A DNA stretch of 64,000 bases from Deltaproteobacteria bacterium (lineage in GTDB: Bacteria > Myxococcota > Kuafuiibacteriia > Kuafuiibacteriales > Kuafuiibacteriaceae), in the NCBI GenBank assembly GCA_011526105.1, contig WYAZ01000142.1, forward strand, positions 62,001 to 126,000, written 5' to 3'. The notes under the pieces were generated by a model. It was not told the DNA's origin. It was given only the letters and a program-made list of their open reading frames with translations, and made no database searches. A program made the position numbers and the translations under genes. Shown here piece after piece: positions 17,287 to 25,701 of the stretch (positions are counted from its first letter, which is position 1; the number at the start of each line of letters is the position of its first letter).

Positions 17287-17345
17287 GGCGTTGGAGGGCT
17301 CCATGGTGCCCGCTGAAGTCATCCGCAAAGAGAGGATCCAAGAAC

Positions 17346-20300
17346 ATGTTCGTTGAACGAAGTGGTCGCATCGTGCGCTCGAAGAGAATCCTCGTCTCCA
17401 TCCAGAGTCTCTGGGCCGGTTTGGCCGCTCTCGTCATCCTCTGGCAGCCGAGCGCGGCCCGGGCCGACGTGACCATCCCCGGCGGCAACATCGTCAACCA
17501 AACCTGGACCGCCGCGAACGGTCCATACAACATCCAAGGTGATATCACGGTGCCCGCTGGAGCCTCGCTCACCATCGAAGCCGGGACTGTGGTTCAAGCG
17601 CTGATCGGGGACACCAGCGCAAGCGGCGTGAACACCACACGCGTCGAGATCATCGTCAACGGAACGTTGAACATCAACGGCACCGCACAAAACCCCGTGA
17701 CGCTTCGTTCGACGAGCACAGCTGCCGGACTCTGGTACGGCATCATCGGCAACAACGGGTCCACCATCAACATCAGCGGCGCGACCATCAGCGATGCGAG
17801 CTATGGCCTCTTCGTCTCCGCGGGGACGCCGCTCATCTCGGCGAGTCGCTTCGTGGGAAACAGCTATGGTCTCCACGTGGAAGGAACGGGGGCGCCGAGC
17901 GTGTCGACCACCGTCCTTCGTTGGAACACCATCGGTGCCCGCCTATCCGCGGGAACGCTCACCGTCTCTCACTCGACGTTCCACGCAAACACCGACGGCG
18001 TGATGGTGGAAGGCGGAACCGCCAACATCACCGCGTCCATCCTGAGCAACAACACCGACGATGGCGTGGATCGAAACGCCGGCACCGTGAATCTCGTGAG
18101 CAGCAACGTCTGGGGCAATCAAGGCACGAACATCGAGGGGCCGATCAGCTCTAGTGCGGTCATCTCGGCCAACCCGCTGTACGTAAGCAACACGGACCTG
18201 CGACTGACCTCCAACTCGCCCTCCCGTTTCGGCGCCGCCGACAACTCGGACCAAGGGGCGCTGCCGTACGTCGCGGACGCCACGCCAGGCTTCTACGGCA
18301 CCTTGTGGACGAACACCACGCTCCCCGCGGGCACGACGAACGCGACCGGCGACGTGACGGTGGCCCCGGGAGTCATCTTGACCCTGCAAGCGGGCGCGAG
18401 CCTCATCTTTGCGGCGGCCACCGACATCATGGGCGCCGGTCGGAACACGGTTCGCGGCGAGCTCATCGTACAAGGCACCCTGATCACCCAAGGTGCCGTG
18501 AACAGCCGGGTCGAGATCCGGTCGTCGAGCGGGGGTCCGGGGAACTGGTACGGCATCATCCTCGAGCCTTCGAGCAGCGGCACGGCCTTGACCGACACCC
18601 TGATTCAATACGCGAGCTACGGGGTGTATGGCCTGACCGCCAACCCGAGCACGCTGGCGCGGCTCACGTTCAGCGACAACAGCTACGGCATGTATCTCGA
18701 GTCGGGCAGCCTTGCCGTGCGCTACTCCATCTTCCGCTCAAACGTGACCGGCGTGCGTCAAGGAGCCGGAACGCTGACCGTCGATCACTCGACGTTCTAC
18801 GCGAACACCGACGGCGTGATGGTGGAAGGCGGAACCGCCAACATCACCGCGTCCATTCTGAGCAACAACATCGACGATGGGGTGGATCGAAACGCCGGCA
18901 CCGTGAACCTCAGCGACAGCAACGTCTGGGGTAACCAAAACTCGAACGTCGAGGGGCCGGTCACATCGACGAACGTGATCTCCTCGAACCCGTTGTACGT
19001 GAGCGCGGCGAACCTACGCCTGACCTCGAACTCACCCTCTCGCTTTGGCGCCTTGGACGGCTCCGACCAAGGGGCGCTCCTTTACGTTTCGGACCCGACG
19101 CCGGGCCTCTACGGCACGCTGTGGACGAATACCACGGTCCCCGCGGGTACGACGAACGTGGCGGGTGACCTCACGGTCGCCTCGGGCGTGACGCTGACCC
19201 TGGAGGCCGGGGCTGCTCTCGTCTTCGCCGCGGCTACGGACATCATGGGGGCCGGCCGCAACACCGTGCGCGGCGAGCTCAGAGTCTTCGGCGCCCTGGT
19301 GGCGGCCGGGAGCCCGAGCAGCCAGGTGCAGCTTCGCGCTTCGAGTCCGATCGTCGGGGGTTGGTATGGGCTCTCCTTTGAGCCCGGAAGCAGCGGCTCG
19401 AGCTTGGTTCAGGCCAGTCTTCGCGACGCGACCTACGGTCTGTACCTCATCGACGCGAGTCCGGGACGGCTCGACCAGCTCACGATCGACCGCAACTTCC
19501 AGGGCATCTACCTCGAGCGTAGTGGCGCCTCGGCAACGCTCACGAACACTCTGGTCACGAACAACACCTTCGGAGCGCGGGCCCTCGGGGGCATCCTGAA
19601 CGTGGTGCACTCGACCTTCTACGCTAACAGTGATGGCGTGCTCGCGGAGGGGGGTACGGTCGATATCACGAGCAGCATCCTGACCCACAACACCGACGAC
19701 GGGGTGGACCGAAACTCCGGGACCCTGAACATCCGCTACTCCGATGTCTGGGGCAATCAAGGGTCCGACTTCGAGGGCTTCATCACGCAAGGCGCGGGCA
19801 TGCTCTCCATCAATCCGCTCTACGTCGGGGCCGGAACGAGCTTGCGCCTCTCCTCGACGTCGCCCTGCATCGATGCCGCTCAGGCAACGTCCCTCGCCGT
19901 CGATCGAGACGGGGCGACGCGCTCCCTCGATGGTGACGGCATCGGCGGGCCGGCTCCCGACATGGGCGCCTATGAGTTTGCTCCGGTGACCGTGTGCGGT
20001 GACGGCGTCATCGGTGTCGGCGAGACCTGCGACGACGGTCCCAACAACGGCCAATACGGCTACTGCAATGGCGGTTGCACGGGTCTTGGTCCGCGGTGCG
20101 GCGATGGCGCACTCAATGGCCCTGAGGAGTGCGACGATGGCAACGCGAGCGACAACGACGCATGCCTGACGAGCTGCGAGAGCGCATCCTGCGGCGATGG
20201 GTTCGTTCGTGCTGGCTTCGAGCAGTGCGACGACGCCAACAGCACGAACACCGACGACTGTGTCGCGTGCCAGCGTGCCACGTGTGGCGACGGGTTCGTT

Positions 20301-21140
20301 CGCGACGGCTTCGAGCAGTGCGACGACGCCAACAACGTGACGAGCGACGCATGTGTGTCCTGCATGACTGCGTTCTGCGGCGATGGGTTCGTTCGCGCGG
20401 GCGCAGAGCAGTGCGATGATGGAAACGGCAGCAACAACGATGTATGCACGAACGCCTGCCGGCTCGCGCGGTGCGGCGATGGCATCGTCGGCCCCGGCGA
20501 GACCTGCGACGACGGCAACACGCTCGAGAGCGACGCCTGCTTATCGAGCTGCATGCTCGCGAGCTGCGGTGACGGCTTCGTGCACGCCGGCGTCGAAGCC
20601 TGTGACGACGGCAACGGCATCGAGACCGACCAGTGCCTCGCCACTTGCGAAGAGGCGCGTTGTGGCGACGGCGTCGTCCAGGACGGGGTGGAGCAGTGCG
20701 ATGACGGCAACGATGCGAGCGGCGACGGCTGCAGCGCGGCTTGCGTCATCGAGTCCAGTGGCGCCGACGCAGGAACGGAGTTCGACGCCAGTGGCCAGGC
20801 CGATGCGCGGCAGCCCGATGCTTCCGTAGGCCCGGACGCCGCCGTGGGTCCAGACGCCGCCGTGGGTCCGGACGCGAGCGCGGTTCCAGACGCCGAAGCA
20901 GCATCGGACGCGGGGGTTCCGCCGGACGCGCTGGCCGCAGCGGACGGCAGCGGCCAGCACGACGCAAGCGGTACGGCAGACGCTGGCAGCGACGGCCCCG
21001 GCGCGGTGGAAGGAGGAGGATGCGGATGCAGCACGAGTTCGGCGGCGAGCGAGGGGTGGTGGTTCTTGGGCCTGCTCCTGCTGGTGCGATGGCGGCGGGG
21101 GCGCGCCACATCCAATGCGCGAGGCGATGTGGCACCTTAA
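17346..21140 (+). CDS. Giant surface protein: beta-helix repeats, eight DUF4215 repeats, MYXO-CTERM-like tail
   Basis: 1264 residues from ATG 17346. A long signal peptide (LWAGLAALVILWQPSAARADV) is followed by three tandem ~272-residue modules rich in Asn, Gly, Ser and Thr (AAATDIMGAGRNTVRGEL; NTDGVMVEGGTANITAS), predicted right-handed parallel beta-helices. Eight Cys-rich DUF4215 repeats follow (CGDGFVRAGFEQCDD type, DNA 19995-20750), then an Asp/Ala/Pro linker (VGPDAAVGPDA) and a C-terminus with GCGCSTSS, one hydrophobic helix and RWRRGRA, typical of MYXO-CTERM sorting to the cell surface. Likely an adhesin or glycan-binding surface protein. The linker repeats are slippage-prone. Confidence 0.92.
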   Translation: MFVERSGRIVRSKRILVSIQSLWAGLAALVILWQPSAARADVTIPGGNIVNQTWTAANGPYNIQGDITVPAGASLTIEAGTVVQALIGDTSASGVNTTRVEIIVNGTLNINGTAQNPVTLRSTSTAAGLWYGIIGNNGSTINISGATISDASYGLFVSAGTPLISASRFVGNSYGLHVEGTGAPSVSTTVLRWNTIGARLSAGTLTVSHSTFHANTDGVMVEGGTANITASILSNNTDDGVDRNAGTVNLVSSNVWGNQGTNIEGPISSSAVISANPLYVSNTDLRLTSNSPSRFGAADNSDQGALPYVADATPGFYGTLWTNTTLPAGTTNATGDVTVAPGVILTLQAGASLIFAAATDIMGAGRNTVRGELIVQGTLITQGAVNSRVEIRSSSGGPGNWYGIILEPSSSGTALTDTLIQYASYGVYGLTANPSTLARLTFSDNSYGMYLESGSLAVRYSIFRSNVTGVRQGAGTLTVDHSTFYANTDGVMVEGGTANITASILSNNIDDGVDRNAGTVNLSDSNVWGNQNSNVEGPVTSTNVISSNPLYVSAANLRLTSNSPSRFGALDGSDQGALLYVSDPTPGLYGTLWTNTTVPAGTTNVAGDLTVASGVTLTLEAGAALVFAAATDIMGAGRNTVRGELRVFGALVAAGSPSSQVQLRASSPIVGGWYGLSFEPGSSGSSLVQASLRDATYGLYLIDASPGRLDQLTIDRNFQGIYLERSGASATLTNTLVTNNTFGARALGGILNVVHSTFYANSDGVLAEGGTVDITSSILTHNTDDGVDRNSGTLNIRYSDVWGNQGSDFEGFITQGAGMLSINPLYVGAGTSLRLSSTSPCIDAAQATSLAVDRDGATRSLDGDGIGGPAPDMGAYEFAPVTVCGDGVIGVGETCDDGPNNGQYGYCNGGCTGLGPRCGDGALNGPEECDDGNASDNDACLTSCESASCGDGFVRAGFEQCDDANSTNTDDCVACQRATCGDGFVRDGFEQCDDANNVTSDACVSCMTAFCGDGFVRAGAEQCDDGNGSNNDVCTNACRLARCGDGIVGPGETCDDGNTLESDACLSSCMLASCGDGFVHAGVEACDDGNGIETDQCLATCEEARCGDGVVQDGVEQCDDGNDASGDGCSAACVIESSGADAGTEFDASGQADARQPDASVGPDAAVGPDAAVGPDASAVPDAEAASDAGVPPDALAAADGSGQHDASGTADAGSDGPGAVEGGGCGCSTSSAASEGWWFLGLLLLVRWRRGRATSNARGDVAP
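17860..19760 (+). repeat. Three tandem ~816-822-bp repeats inside the surface-protein gene
   Basis: The segment encoding NTDGVMVEGGTANITASILSN occurs near 17990 and 18806 almost base for base, and in diverged form near 19630. The period is 816 bp (272 codons) between copies 1 and 2, and 822 bp between copies 2 and 3. Copies 1 and 2 are recent enough to recombine. Confidence 0.85.
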
Positions 21141-21503
21141 CGGGTCGTGCGAGCAGGGGGGCGTGCCTTGGTGTTGATGCACTGGCTCCTGGCCATCTTC
21201 ATGCTTGGCCTGCTCGGATTGACGTTCGTGCTTTTCCCGTACCTCCTCACCCATGCCTGGCGTGGGGTCTGGTGTGGTCACGAGTTCGTGGTCTGCACCG
21301 AGCCCGGTCCCCCTCGTTCCCGTCTCCGGGCTTGGTGCTTGGTGCTCGAACTCACCGTCGATGGAACCCCACCGTCCTTCGAGCTGAGTCGAGGCCGAGG
21401 CATCGCGTTCACACCCTTGCGAAGGCTTACGCCAACGCGTGGGTGCTGTGAATCGTGGGCTGACCCACCGGTCTTCGACCACGTTCGCTCGCAAGCATCA
21501 TCC

Positions 21504-21519
21504 GACGCCTCGAGGCGGC
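21504..21519. promoter_or_regulatory. Candidate UAS, GACGC-N6-GCGGC
   Basis: GACGC-CTCGAG-GCGGC. It ends exactly 42 bp before the -24 element at 21561. Confidence 0.48.
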
Positions 21520-21560
21520 ACGGTCCGAACGTTGCCGTGCGTGTCGCTAAGACTCGGGGT

Positions 21561-21576
21561 TGGCATCCGACTTGCT
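21561..21576 (+). promoter_or_regulatory. Sigma-54-like promoter (-24/-12)
   Basis: TGGC-ATCCGAC-TTGCT, full match to TGGCAY...TTGCW with exact spacing. Predicted leader of ~48 nt to ATG 21635, containing GGGAAGAGAAG. Confidence 0.65.
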
Positions 21577-21634
21577 CTTCAGACGGCTGGCCGAAGCGTC
21601 AAGCCTTCGAGAGAAGAGAAGGGAAGAGAAGCTG

Positions 21635-22201
21635 ATGACTGTGAGTAATCGGAATTCGAGCTACTATGGGGGGAGCCCCGGCAGGTTCCCGCAAATCGCG
21701 ATCGACAGCGTCGCGATCCGCCATCCGGAGCTGGCGCAGCAGCTGCGAGAGCTCGACACCAACAAGAACGGGCGGGTGGAGCTCGAAGAGATCGTGAACA
21801 CGGGCAACGCCAAGCTGGTAGCCTCTTACGCGCGCGCGGCTTCCGCCCTCTCCAGCGAGGGGTGCGACGCCGTCGAGTACGAACGCATCCGCTTCAAGTC
21901 CGAGCCCGGTGTCTTCAATCTTGCGTTGCTCCTGGGGAGGCTCGGCGTGTTGGCCGGACCGGCGACGATGGCCGCCTCGTTCTTTCTCCAGACGCCAGCG
22001 GGGCTCCTCGGGGGGCTGGAGCGGATTGGAACCTTCTGGCTCGGGCTCGCCGTCTTCGGTGCCTCTGCGCTGCCAGCGATCATGAGCTCGGGGAATGAAG
22101 TGATATCGTTCTCGAAGCCGGCCGATTCGCCAGAGAAGCAGCGGGATCTCCTCCGCTACGAGGAACTCCTGGAGCAGGGCAAACAGATGGGGTCGTCATG
22201 A
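21635..22201 (+). CDS. EF-hand membrane protein
   Basis: 188 residues from ATG 21635 (a purine-rich ribosome site precedes it). Residues 41-52 form one canonical EF-hand loop, DTNKNGRVELEE, with Ca ligands at positions 1, 3, 5 and 12. Residues ~95-150 hold two hydrophobic helices (VFNLALLLGRLGVLAGPATMAASFFL; FWLGLAVFGASALPAIM). A charged tail follows (EKQRDLLRYEELLEQGKQMG). The stop overlaps the ATG of the DcrB-like gene (ATGA), so the two products are probably made together. It could be a calcium-responsive membrane or translocated protein; no family was recognised beyond the EF hand. Confidence 0.8.
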   Translation: MTVSNRNSSYYGGSPGRFPQIAIDSVAIRHPELAQQLRELDTNKNGRVELEEIVNTGNAKLVASYARAASALSSEGCDAVEYERIRFKSEPGVFNLALLLGRLGVLAGPATMAASFFLQTPAGLLGGLERIGTFWLGLAVFGASALPAIMSSGNEVISFSKPADSPEKQRDLLRYEELLEQGKQMGSS

Positions 22202-22668
22202 CCGAACGGGCACTCGGCTTCGGCTCGATCCCTCTGCCCACCCACTGGCAGGAGCAAACCGTCTATCAGTTCTTCGCCCCGGTCCAGGCCCAGGCGACCA
22301 TCCCTCTGGTAGCAGGCAAGGGGGTGACGGTCGAAGGCTCCCGCGCTGCGTGCTCGGTCTCCTTGGTGAGCAAGTCGAGCCCGGCCGAGCTGGCGACCTA
22401 CGTCGCCCGGCTCCTGGCCGATCTCGAGAAGACTCAAAGCGGGTTCGAGTCGGTCGCCGAGGAGCCTTGGGTCCATCCGATACTCGGGCGCAGCATGACC
22501 TTCTCGTGGACCCACACCACCCCGGGCGGGAACCGCAGAGAGGTGATCGTCTTCCTCAAGCTGAGCCCCGAGCAGTACGCGGGCTTTCTCTTCGGCGCCC
22601 CGCAAGCTCAGTTCGAGACCGAGCGGCTCAACTTCCGGAAGCTATTCGAGGGCTTTCGGCCCGCGTGA
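22198..22668 (+). CDS. DcrB/EagR-like (DUF1795) protein
   Basis: 156 residues. The pattern IPLPTHWQEQTVYQFFAP at the start, SSPAELATYVARLLADLEK in the middle, and a C-terminal strand-helix ending FEGFRPA follows the DUF1795 (DcrB-like) family. One branch, EagR, contains type VI secretion chaperones that shield transmembrane segments of effectors. No signal peptide is seen, which fits a cytoplasmic chaperone rather than periplasmic DcrB. It is translationally coupled (ATGA) to the EF-hand gene, whose product has two hydrophobic helices. No type VI structural genes lie in this window, so the chaperone role is inference. Confidence 0.72.
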   Translation: MTERALGFGSIPLPTHWQEQTVYQFFAPVQAQATIPLVAGKGVTVEGSRAACSVSLVSKSSPAELATYVARLLADLEKTQSGFESVAEEPWVHPILGRSMTFSWTHTTPGGNRREVIVFLKLSPEQYAGFLFGAPQAQFETERLNFRKLFEGFRPA

Positions 22669-22761
22669 GACTGCCGAATGCAGTGATAGGGGAACGCCGT
22701 CGATCCCAGGGGCTTTGGGGCGTCGCTCTCCGGCTTCCTGAGCGACAAGCTCGGCGAGGCG

Positions 22762-23259
22762 GTGCGACCGGCCATGGCTTGGAGCGTGGCTCGTGAGCGA
22801 AGAACCAACTCCTGCTCCGTCGTGAGTGGCGTCGATTACACCGCCGAGGGCACCGATGTCGCGCAAGACGATGGACCCATGGATCGACTTGCATCCAGGC
22901 TCGGCGTCGCCTCCGGTGTCTTGCTCACGCTGCTCGAGTTTCCGCTCACGGGGTGGATGCCGGTCATGTCTCCTCCCACCGCGCAGGCGGCCGCCGAGCT
23001 CGAGGCTCGGCTCGGGATGTTAGCCGCGCGACGTCCGAGCCGCGCGCCTACCGGAGGGTCTGCGGAAGAAGCGGCGTGTTCCGACCGGTCACTGCAGGTT
23101 CAACTTCTCACCGACGCGGCCCAGCTCGGTGCTTCTGCGTCCGATGCGCAAGTAGGAGCGGTCCCATCCCCCTGGCGCCCGCTGACTCCGCGGTCGAGTC
23201 CGCCTTGCCAAGTGCCATGCCGAGCTCCACCACCCACCCGAGCTGTCGGCTCCTCGTGA
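22762..23259 (+). CDS. Doubtful ORF following the DcrB-like gene
   Basis: 165 codons from GTG 22762. Codons just before the start also look coding (VDPRGFGASLSGFLSDKLGEAVRP) but have no start codon, so this may be the 3' part of a decayed gene. It contains one hydrophobic helix (LGVASGVLLTLLEFPLTGWMPVM), followed by an Ala-rich and then a poorly coding region. It overlaps the next gene's start by 43 bp. Low support. Confidence 0.3.
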   Translation: MRPAMAWSVARERRTNSCSVVSGVDYTAEGTDVAQDDGPMDRLASRLGVASGVLLTLLEFPLTGWMPVMSPPTAQAAAELEARLGMLAARRPSRAPTGGSAEEAACSDRSLQVQLLTDAAQLGASASDAQVGAVPSPWRPLTPRSSPPCQVPCRAPPPTRAVGSS

Positions 23260-23624
23260 CGCAAAGGAACGATCAGCGCTACCGGCTCTCAGTCGAAGTC
23301 ACAAACCCCGGCCTAGTTTCAGTCGAGCTCGAGTACTTCCATCCCCCGAGCTTCGCACTGGAGGCGCGGGTCGAAGGTCGGCGCATCGAGGTGCGAAAGC
23401 CTCGGTTCGATCACCCCGTAGTACCTCGGGTTCTACGGGTCGAGCCTCAGTCGACGCGAGTCCTCGAGACGCCCATCACCGTGGAGTTCGCCTCCCCGAG
23501 CGCGCCACTCGGCGTGTCCGTCCAGCAGTGGCAGCTCATCCACCCGCCGGCGGTGGTTCAGCTCCGCGCGCTACGGACATTCACGGACGATGCGATCGTC
23601 TGCGACGGGAGGCTGTTTTCTTAG
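23217..23624 (+). CDS. Small beta-rich protein, unknown
   Basis: 135 residues from ATG 23217. The frame is open upstream, but the coding character begins here. Strand-rich sequence (YRLSVEVTNPGLVSVELEYFHPP; STRVLETPITVEFASPSAPLGVSVQQWQL) predicts an immunoglobulin-like beta-sandwich. Two Cys residues are present. No signal peptide. It converges with the Cys-rich minus-strand gene at 23716. Confidence 0.55.
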   Translation: MPSSTTHPSCRLLVTQRNDQRYRLSVEVTNPGLVSVELEYFHPPSFALEARVEGRRIEVRKPRFDHPVVPRVLRVEPQSTRVLETPITVEFASPSAPLGVSVQQWQLIHPPAVVQLRALRTFTDDAIVCDGRLFS

Positions 23625-23715
23625 CGCGTTGATCCCGTCCAAAAGAACGGGGCTGGCTCAGCGTCACGACTTCCCTGCAGATCGCAGCAGGTGCTTCTTC
23701 CGCGGAGCCAAGGCC

Positions 23716-24300
23716 TCAGTAGTAGGGATCGTCGAGACGCCCCGCGGAGGCGTAGTCGCACCCCGAGTCGATGACGCACCGGTTGACATTGGGCGTGGGA
23801 GCGCCGCAACCGTCGCTGCCAGTGTCGCAGATGTCGAAGTGGTCCATACACTCTGCGACCCAGTTGACCCCGGTGCTGAAACAGCCGCTCATCACACCCG
23901 CGTAGGTTCGACAAATCGCAGGTGCTGCACAGCCACCTCCGCTGCCTCCTCCTCCTCCGCTCTCACCGGTTCCGCCCGTCCCACCGCTAGAACAGTCGGT
24001 ACGGCTTCTCCAGGACCCGCCCCTGCACTCCTGGTATCCGGTCGAGCCATCGTCGCACTCACACACGCGCGACTCCCCATCCGGACACGATTGGGGCCGC
24101 CAGCCGCAGCCGGACCACGCGCCATCCACGCATCGGCGCTCTCCCGGCCCCGAACACTCCCGGTCGCAGTTAGAAGAAACGTCGCCATCTACGCAGCCGC
24201 GCCCTTGGCAGGAGCACGCGCTCAACTCGAGGTTCGCGTCGCAGTACGCCGTCCCGCTCAGGCTCGGACCGCAGCTGCAGTGGACGGACTGATCTTCCAT
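23716..24300 (-). CDS. Cys-rich secreted-type protein, N-terminus uncertain
   Basis: 194 residues from ATG 24300. Ca. 24 Cys occur in modules of the form CxCxxxxxGxQ/xxCxxGxW/xC (CECDDGSTGYQECRGGSWRSRTDC; GPGERRCVDGAWSGCGW), split by a Gly/Ser linker (GTGGTGESGGGGGSGGGC). Such modules are typical of secreted Myxococcota proteins and need an oxidising compartment, but no signal peptide is present. The better translation start lies upstream in another frame (24430), suggesting a frameshift. Confidence 0.6.
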   Translation of the reverse strand: MEDQSVHCSCGPSLSGTAYCDANLELSACSCQGRGCVDGDVSSNCDRECSGPGERRCVDGAWSGCGWRPQSCPDGESRVCECDDGSTGYQECRGGSWRSRTDCSSGGTGGTGESGGGGGSGGGCAAPAICRTYAGVMSGCFSTGVNWVAECMDHFDICDTGSDGCGAPTPNVNRCVIDSGCDYASAGRLDDPYY

Positions 24301-24430
24301 TCGAGAGAACGATCTGGAAAAGGCGAGCCGCCTCTGAGAACCGCTCCTGCTCGAGGCCTGCGCGAGCGCTCGCCGCCAGCTGGGCCAAAGCCGTGCGCGC
24401 AAGCCTCGAGGAAGATCCGCTGTCTCTCAT
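24170..24430 (-). pseudogene. N-terminal ORF probably split from the Cys-rich gene by a frameshift
   Basis: ATG 24430 has an excellent ribosome site (GGAGG, 5 nt upstream) and lies 26 bp after the previous minus-strand gene. The first ~45 residues look coding and helical (SRLARTALAQLAASARAGLEQERFSEAARLFQIVLSNG), then become Arg/Glu-rich nonsense. At the same point, near 24300, the overlapping frame turns into the Cys-rich coding sequence. One base change would fuse them. Confidence 0.45.
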
Positions 24431-24456
24431 CTTGCCTCCAAGGGACTGCACGTGGG

Positions 24457-25359
24457 TCATACCCAGTGCTTGTCTGCCGGCTGCATTCCGCCTGGAAAGC
24501 ACTGTTCTCGGTCACTGAGCTCGTACAGCGCCCGGATGAATGCGCCGAGCTCCCCTCCAAACGCATCAACGACCCGGCCGTGGTCCCCGCAGTCGATCGG
24601 ATTCTGGTCGAGCTCGTCGGCCCACTTCCTCAGAAGATGCGGCACCTCCTTGGGCCTAGCGGTGTATGGGGACTGGTTCGCGGAGCCAAGGGACTCTGCG
24701 ACCACCGCCTGGGCCGCGCTCGGCAACTCGAACAAGCGCTTGAGGGGACTGGACTCTGAGAGATCTGCCAGGTGCCGAAGAAACGACGTTCGGTTTCCGC
24801 TGAACTCCTGCATGCCGAGTCGCTCCCAGATCGGGCTGTTTGGGAGTGCTTCGCGGAGATTCCAGTGCCTGAATCGAGTCACAAACTCGCTGACGACCGG
24901 GTATAGGTCGCTCTGGAGTTCCTGCAGCGCCTTTCGAGCCCCTTCATTTGCGGACGTTTGTGGGATGAAGTCCAGGGCCCACGCGGAATGCGTCCACGCA
25001 TGGAGTGCCTCCGCGCAGCTCGTCACCGCATGAGAGCCCGGGGGAGTGCTCAACAGCGCCGACAGATGCATGGACAAACGCGAGCCGCAGTCCTGGCTCG
25101 CGTGGTGGAGCCTCTCAACCAACTCGTCGGCGCTTGCTGCGTTCTTCAGCAGGCCCTCGAACTTCGCCCTTCCAGGCTCGGTCGCGGGAGCCCGCTCGAG
25201 GACTCGTTTCGCGGCCTCTTGCGGGCCGCCGAAGTCGTCCCGGCCGAGCTCCCGGTCCTGCAAGGGAAGGAGCGCTTCGCTGGCCATGGCGCGGGTCGAG
25301 CCGGCAGCGTTCGAGGCCTCTTGCATGTTTTGGATTCTCTCTCGAAGGTTGGTTTTCAT
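24457..25359 (-). CDS. Cytoplasmic helical protein of unknown function
   Basis: 300 residues; ribosome site GAGGAG 7 nt before ATG 25359. The protein is mostly alpha-helical with no signal peptide, begins MKTNLRERIQNMQEASNAAG, and has a central ELVERLHHASQDCGSRLSMHLSALL and a Cys/Trp-containing second half. I recognise no domain. Its start overlaps the stop of a 44-residue ORF (ATGA), and its size and style recall the protein at 56515. It is read from a sigma-54-like promoter at 25503-25518. Confidence 0.75.
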   Translation of the reverse strand: MKTNLRERIQNMQEASNAAGSTRAMASEALLPLQDRELGRDDFGGPQEAAKRVLERAPATEPGRAKFEGLLKNAASADELVERLHHASQDCGSRLSMHLSALLSTPPGSHAVTSCAEALHAWTHSAWALDFIPQTSANEGARKALQELQSDLYPVVSEFVTRFRHWNLREALPNSPIWERLGMQEFSGNRTSFLRHLADLSESSPLKRLFELPSAAQAVVAESLGSANQSPYTARPKEVPHLLRKWADELDQNPIDCGDHGRVVDAFGGELGAFIRALYELSDREQCFPGGMQPADKHWV

Positions 25360-25490
25360 CGTCGGACTCCTCGCGTCTTGGTTGCATCCGCACCCGCCGG
25401 CTCTCGATGAGGAACACCTGGGAGAGCATTCGACGCGCTCTCAAAGAACGCGGCCGAGACGCCTTCGATGAGCTGCCGTGCATCCATCAT
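25356..25490 (-). CDS. 44-residue leader protein gene
   Basis: Minus-strand frame from ATG 25490 (ATG 25487 also in frame): MMDARQLIEGVSAAFFESAS then a Pro/Ala-rich stretch and a basic end (KTRGVRR). The first 20 residues form an amphipathic helix. Its TGA overlaps the ATG of the 300-residue gene (ATGA), and its own ATG is 14 nt after the -12 element of a sigma-54-like promoter. Position and coupling make it likely to be translated, perhaps as a coupling leader. Confidence 0.5.
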   Translation of the reverse strand: MMDARQLIEGVSAAFFESASNALPGVPHREPAGADATKTRGVRR

Positions 25491-25502
25491 GTCGGCGTTC
25501 AG

Positions 25503-25518
25503 AGCAATCGGCGTGCCG
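25503..25518 (-). promoter_or_regulatory. Sigma-54-like promoter (minus strand)
   Basis: Read on the minus strand: CGGCAC-GCCGA-TTGCT; only the first base differs from TGGCAC-N5-TTGCW. The shared activator-like site at 25602-25617 is 84 bp upstream. Confidence 0.55.
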
Positions 25519-25601
25519 AGTCCTCACAACTCGGCTTGGGTCCCAGGGGCGTCTCCTCATGCGCCGTTCGACGTCTGCGAGTGGGCGTCTGCTGTCATCC
25601 C

Positions 25602-25617
25602 GACGCCTCGGGGCGTC
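25602..25617. promoter_or_regulatory. Candidate UAS, perfect GACGC-N6-GCGTC, centred between divergent promoters
   Basis: GACGC-CTCGGG-GCGTC, perfect inverted repeat. The minus-strand -24 element is 84 bp to one side and the plus-strand -24 element 85 bp to the other, an almost exact mid-point. Confidence 0.52.
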
Positions 25618-25701
25618 TTAACTGCTGCTTCGAGCGTCCGCGCAGACCGGAAGAATGGCCTCCGTCGATTCCGGTGAGCCGATTCTCGCGTGAGCCATCG
25701 T

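Larger units (their letters stand above)
21141..21634. other. Intergenic region with a possible small membrane ORF and promoter elements
   Basis: From GTG 21147 a frame runs to 21635 and includes a convincing hydrophobic helix (LLAIFMLGLLGLTFVLFPYLL), but the following ~110 residues look non-coding, so I do not call it a gene. The right half carries a candidate activator site (21504) and a sigma-54-like promoter (21561) for the gene at 21635. Confidence 0.4.

Noticed and set aside
20820-20900. Short tandem repeats (VGPDAA units) that could look like a CRISPR or microsatellite array
   Set aside because: They are in-frame linker codons of the surface protein with no spacers.
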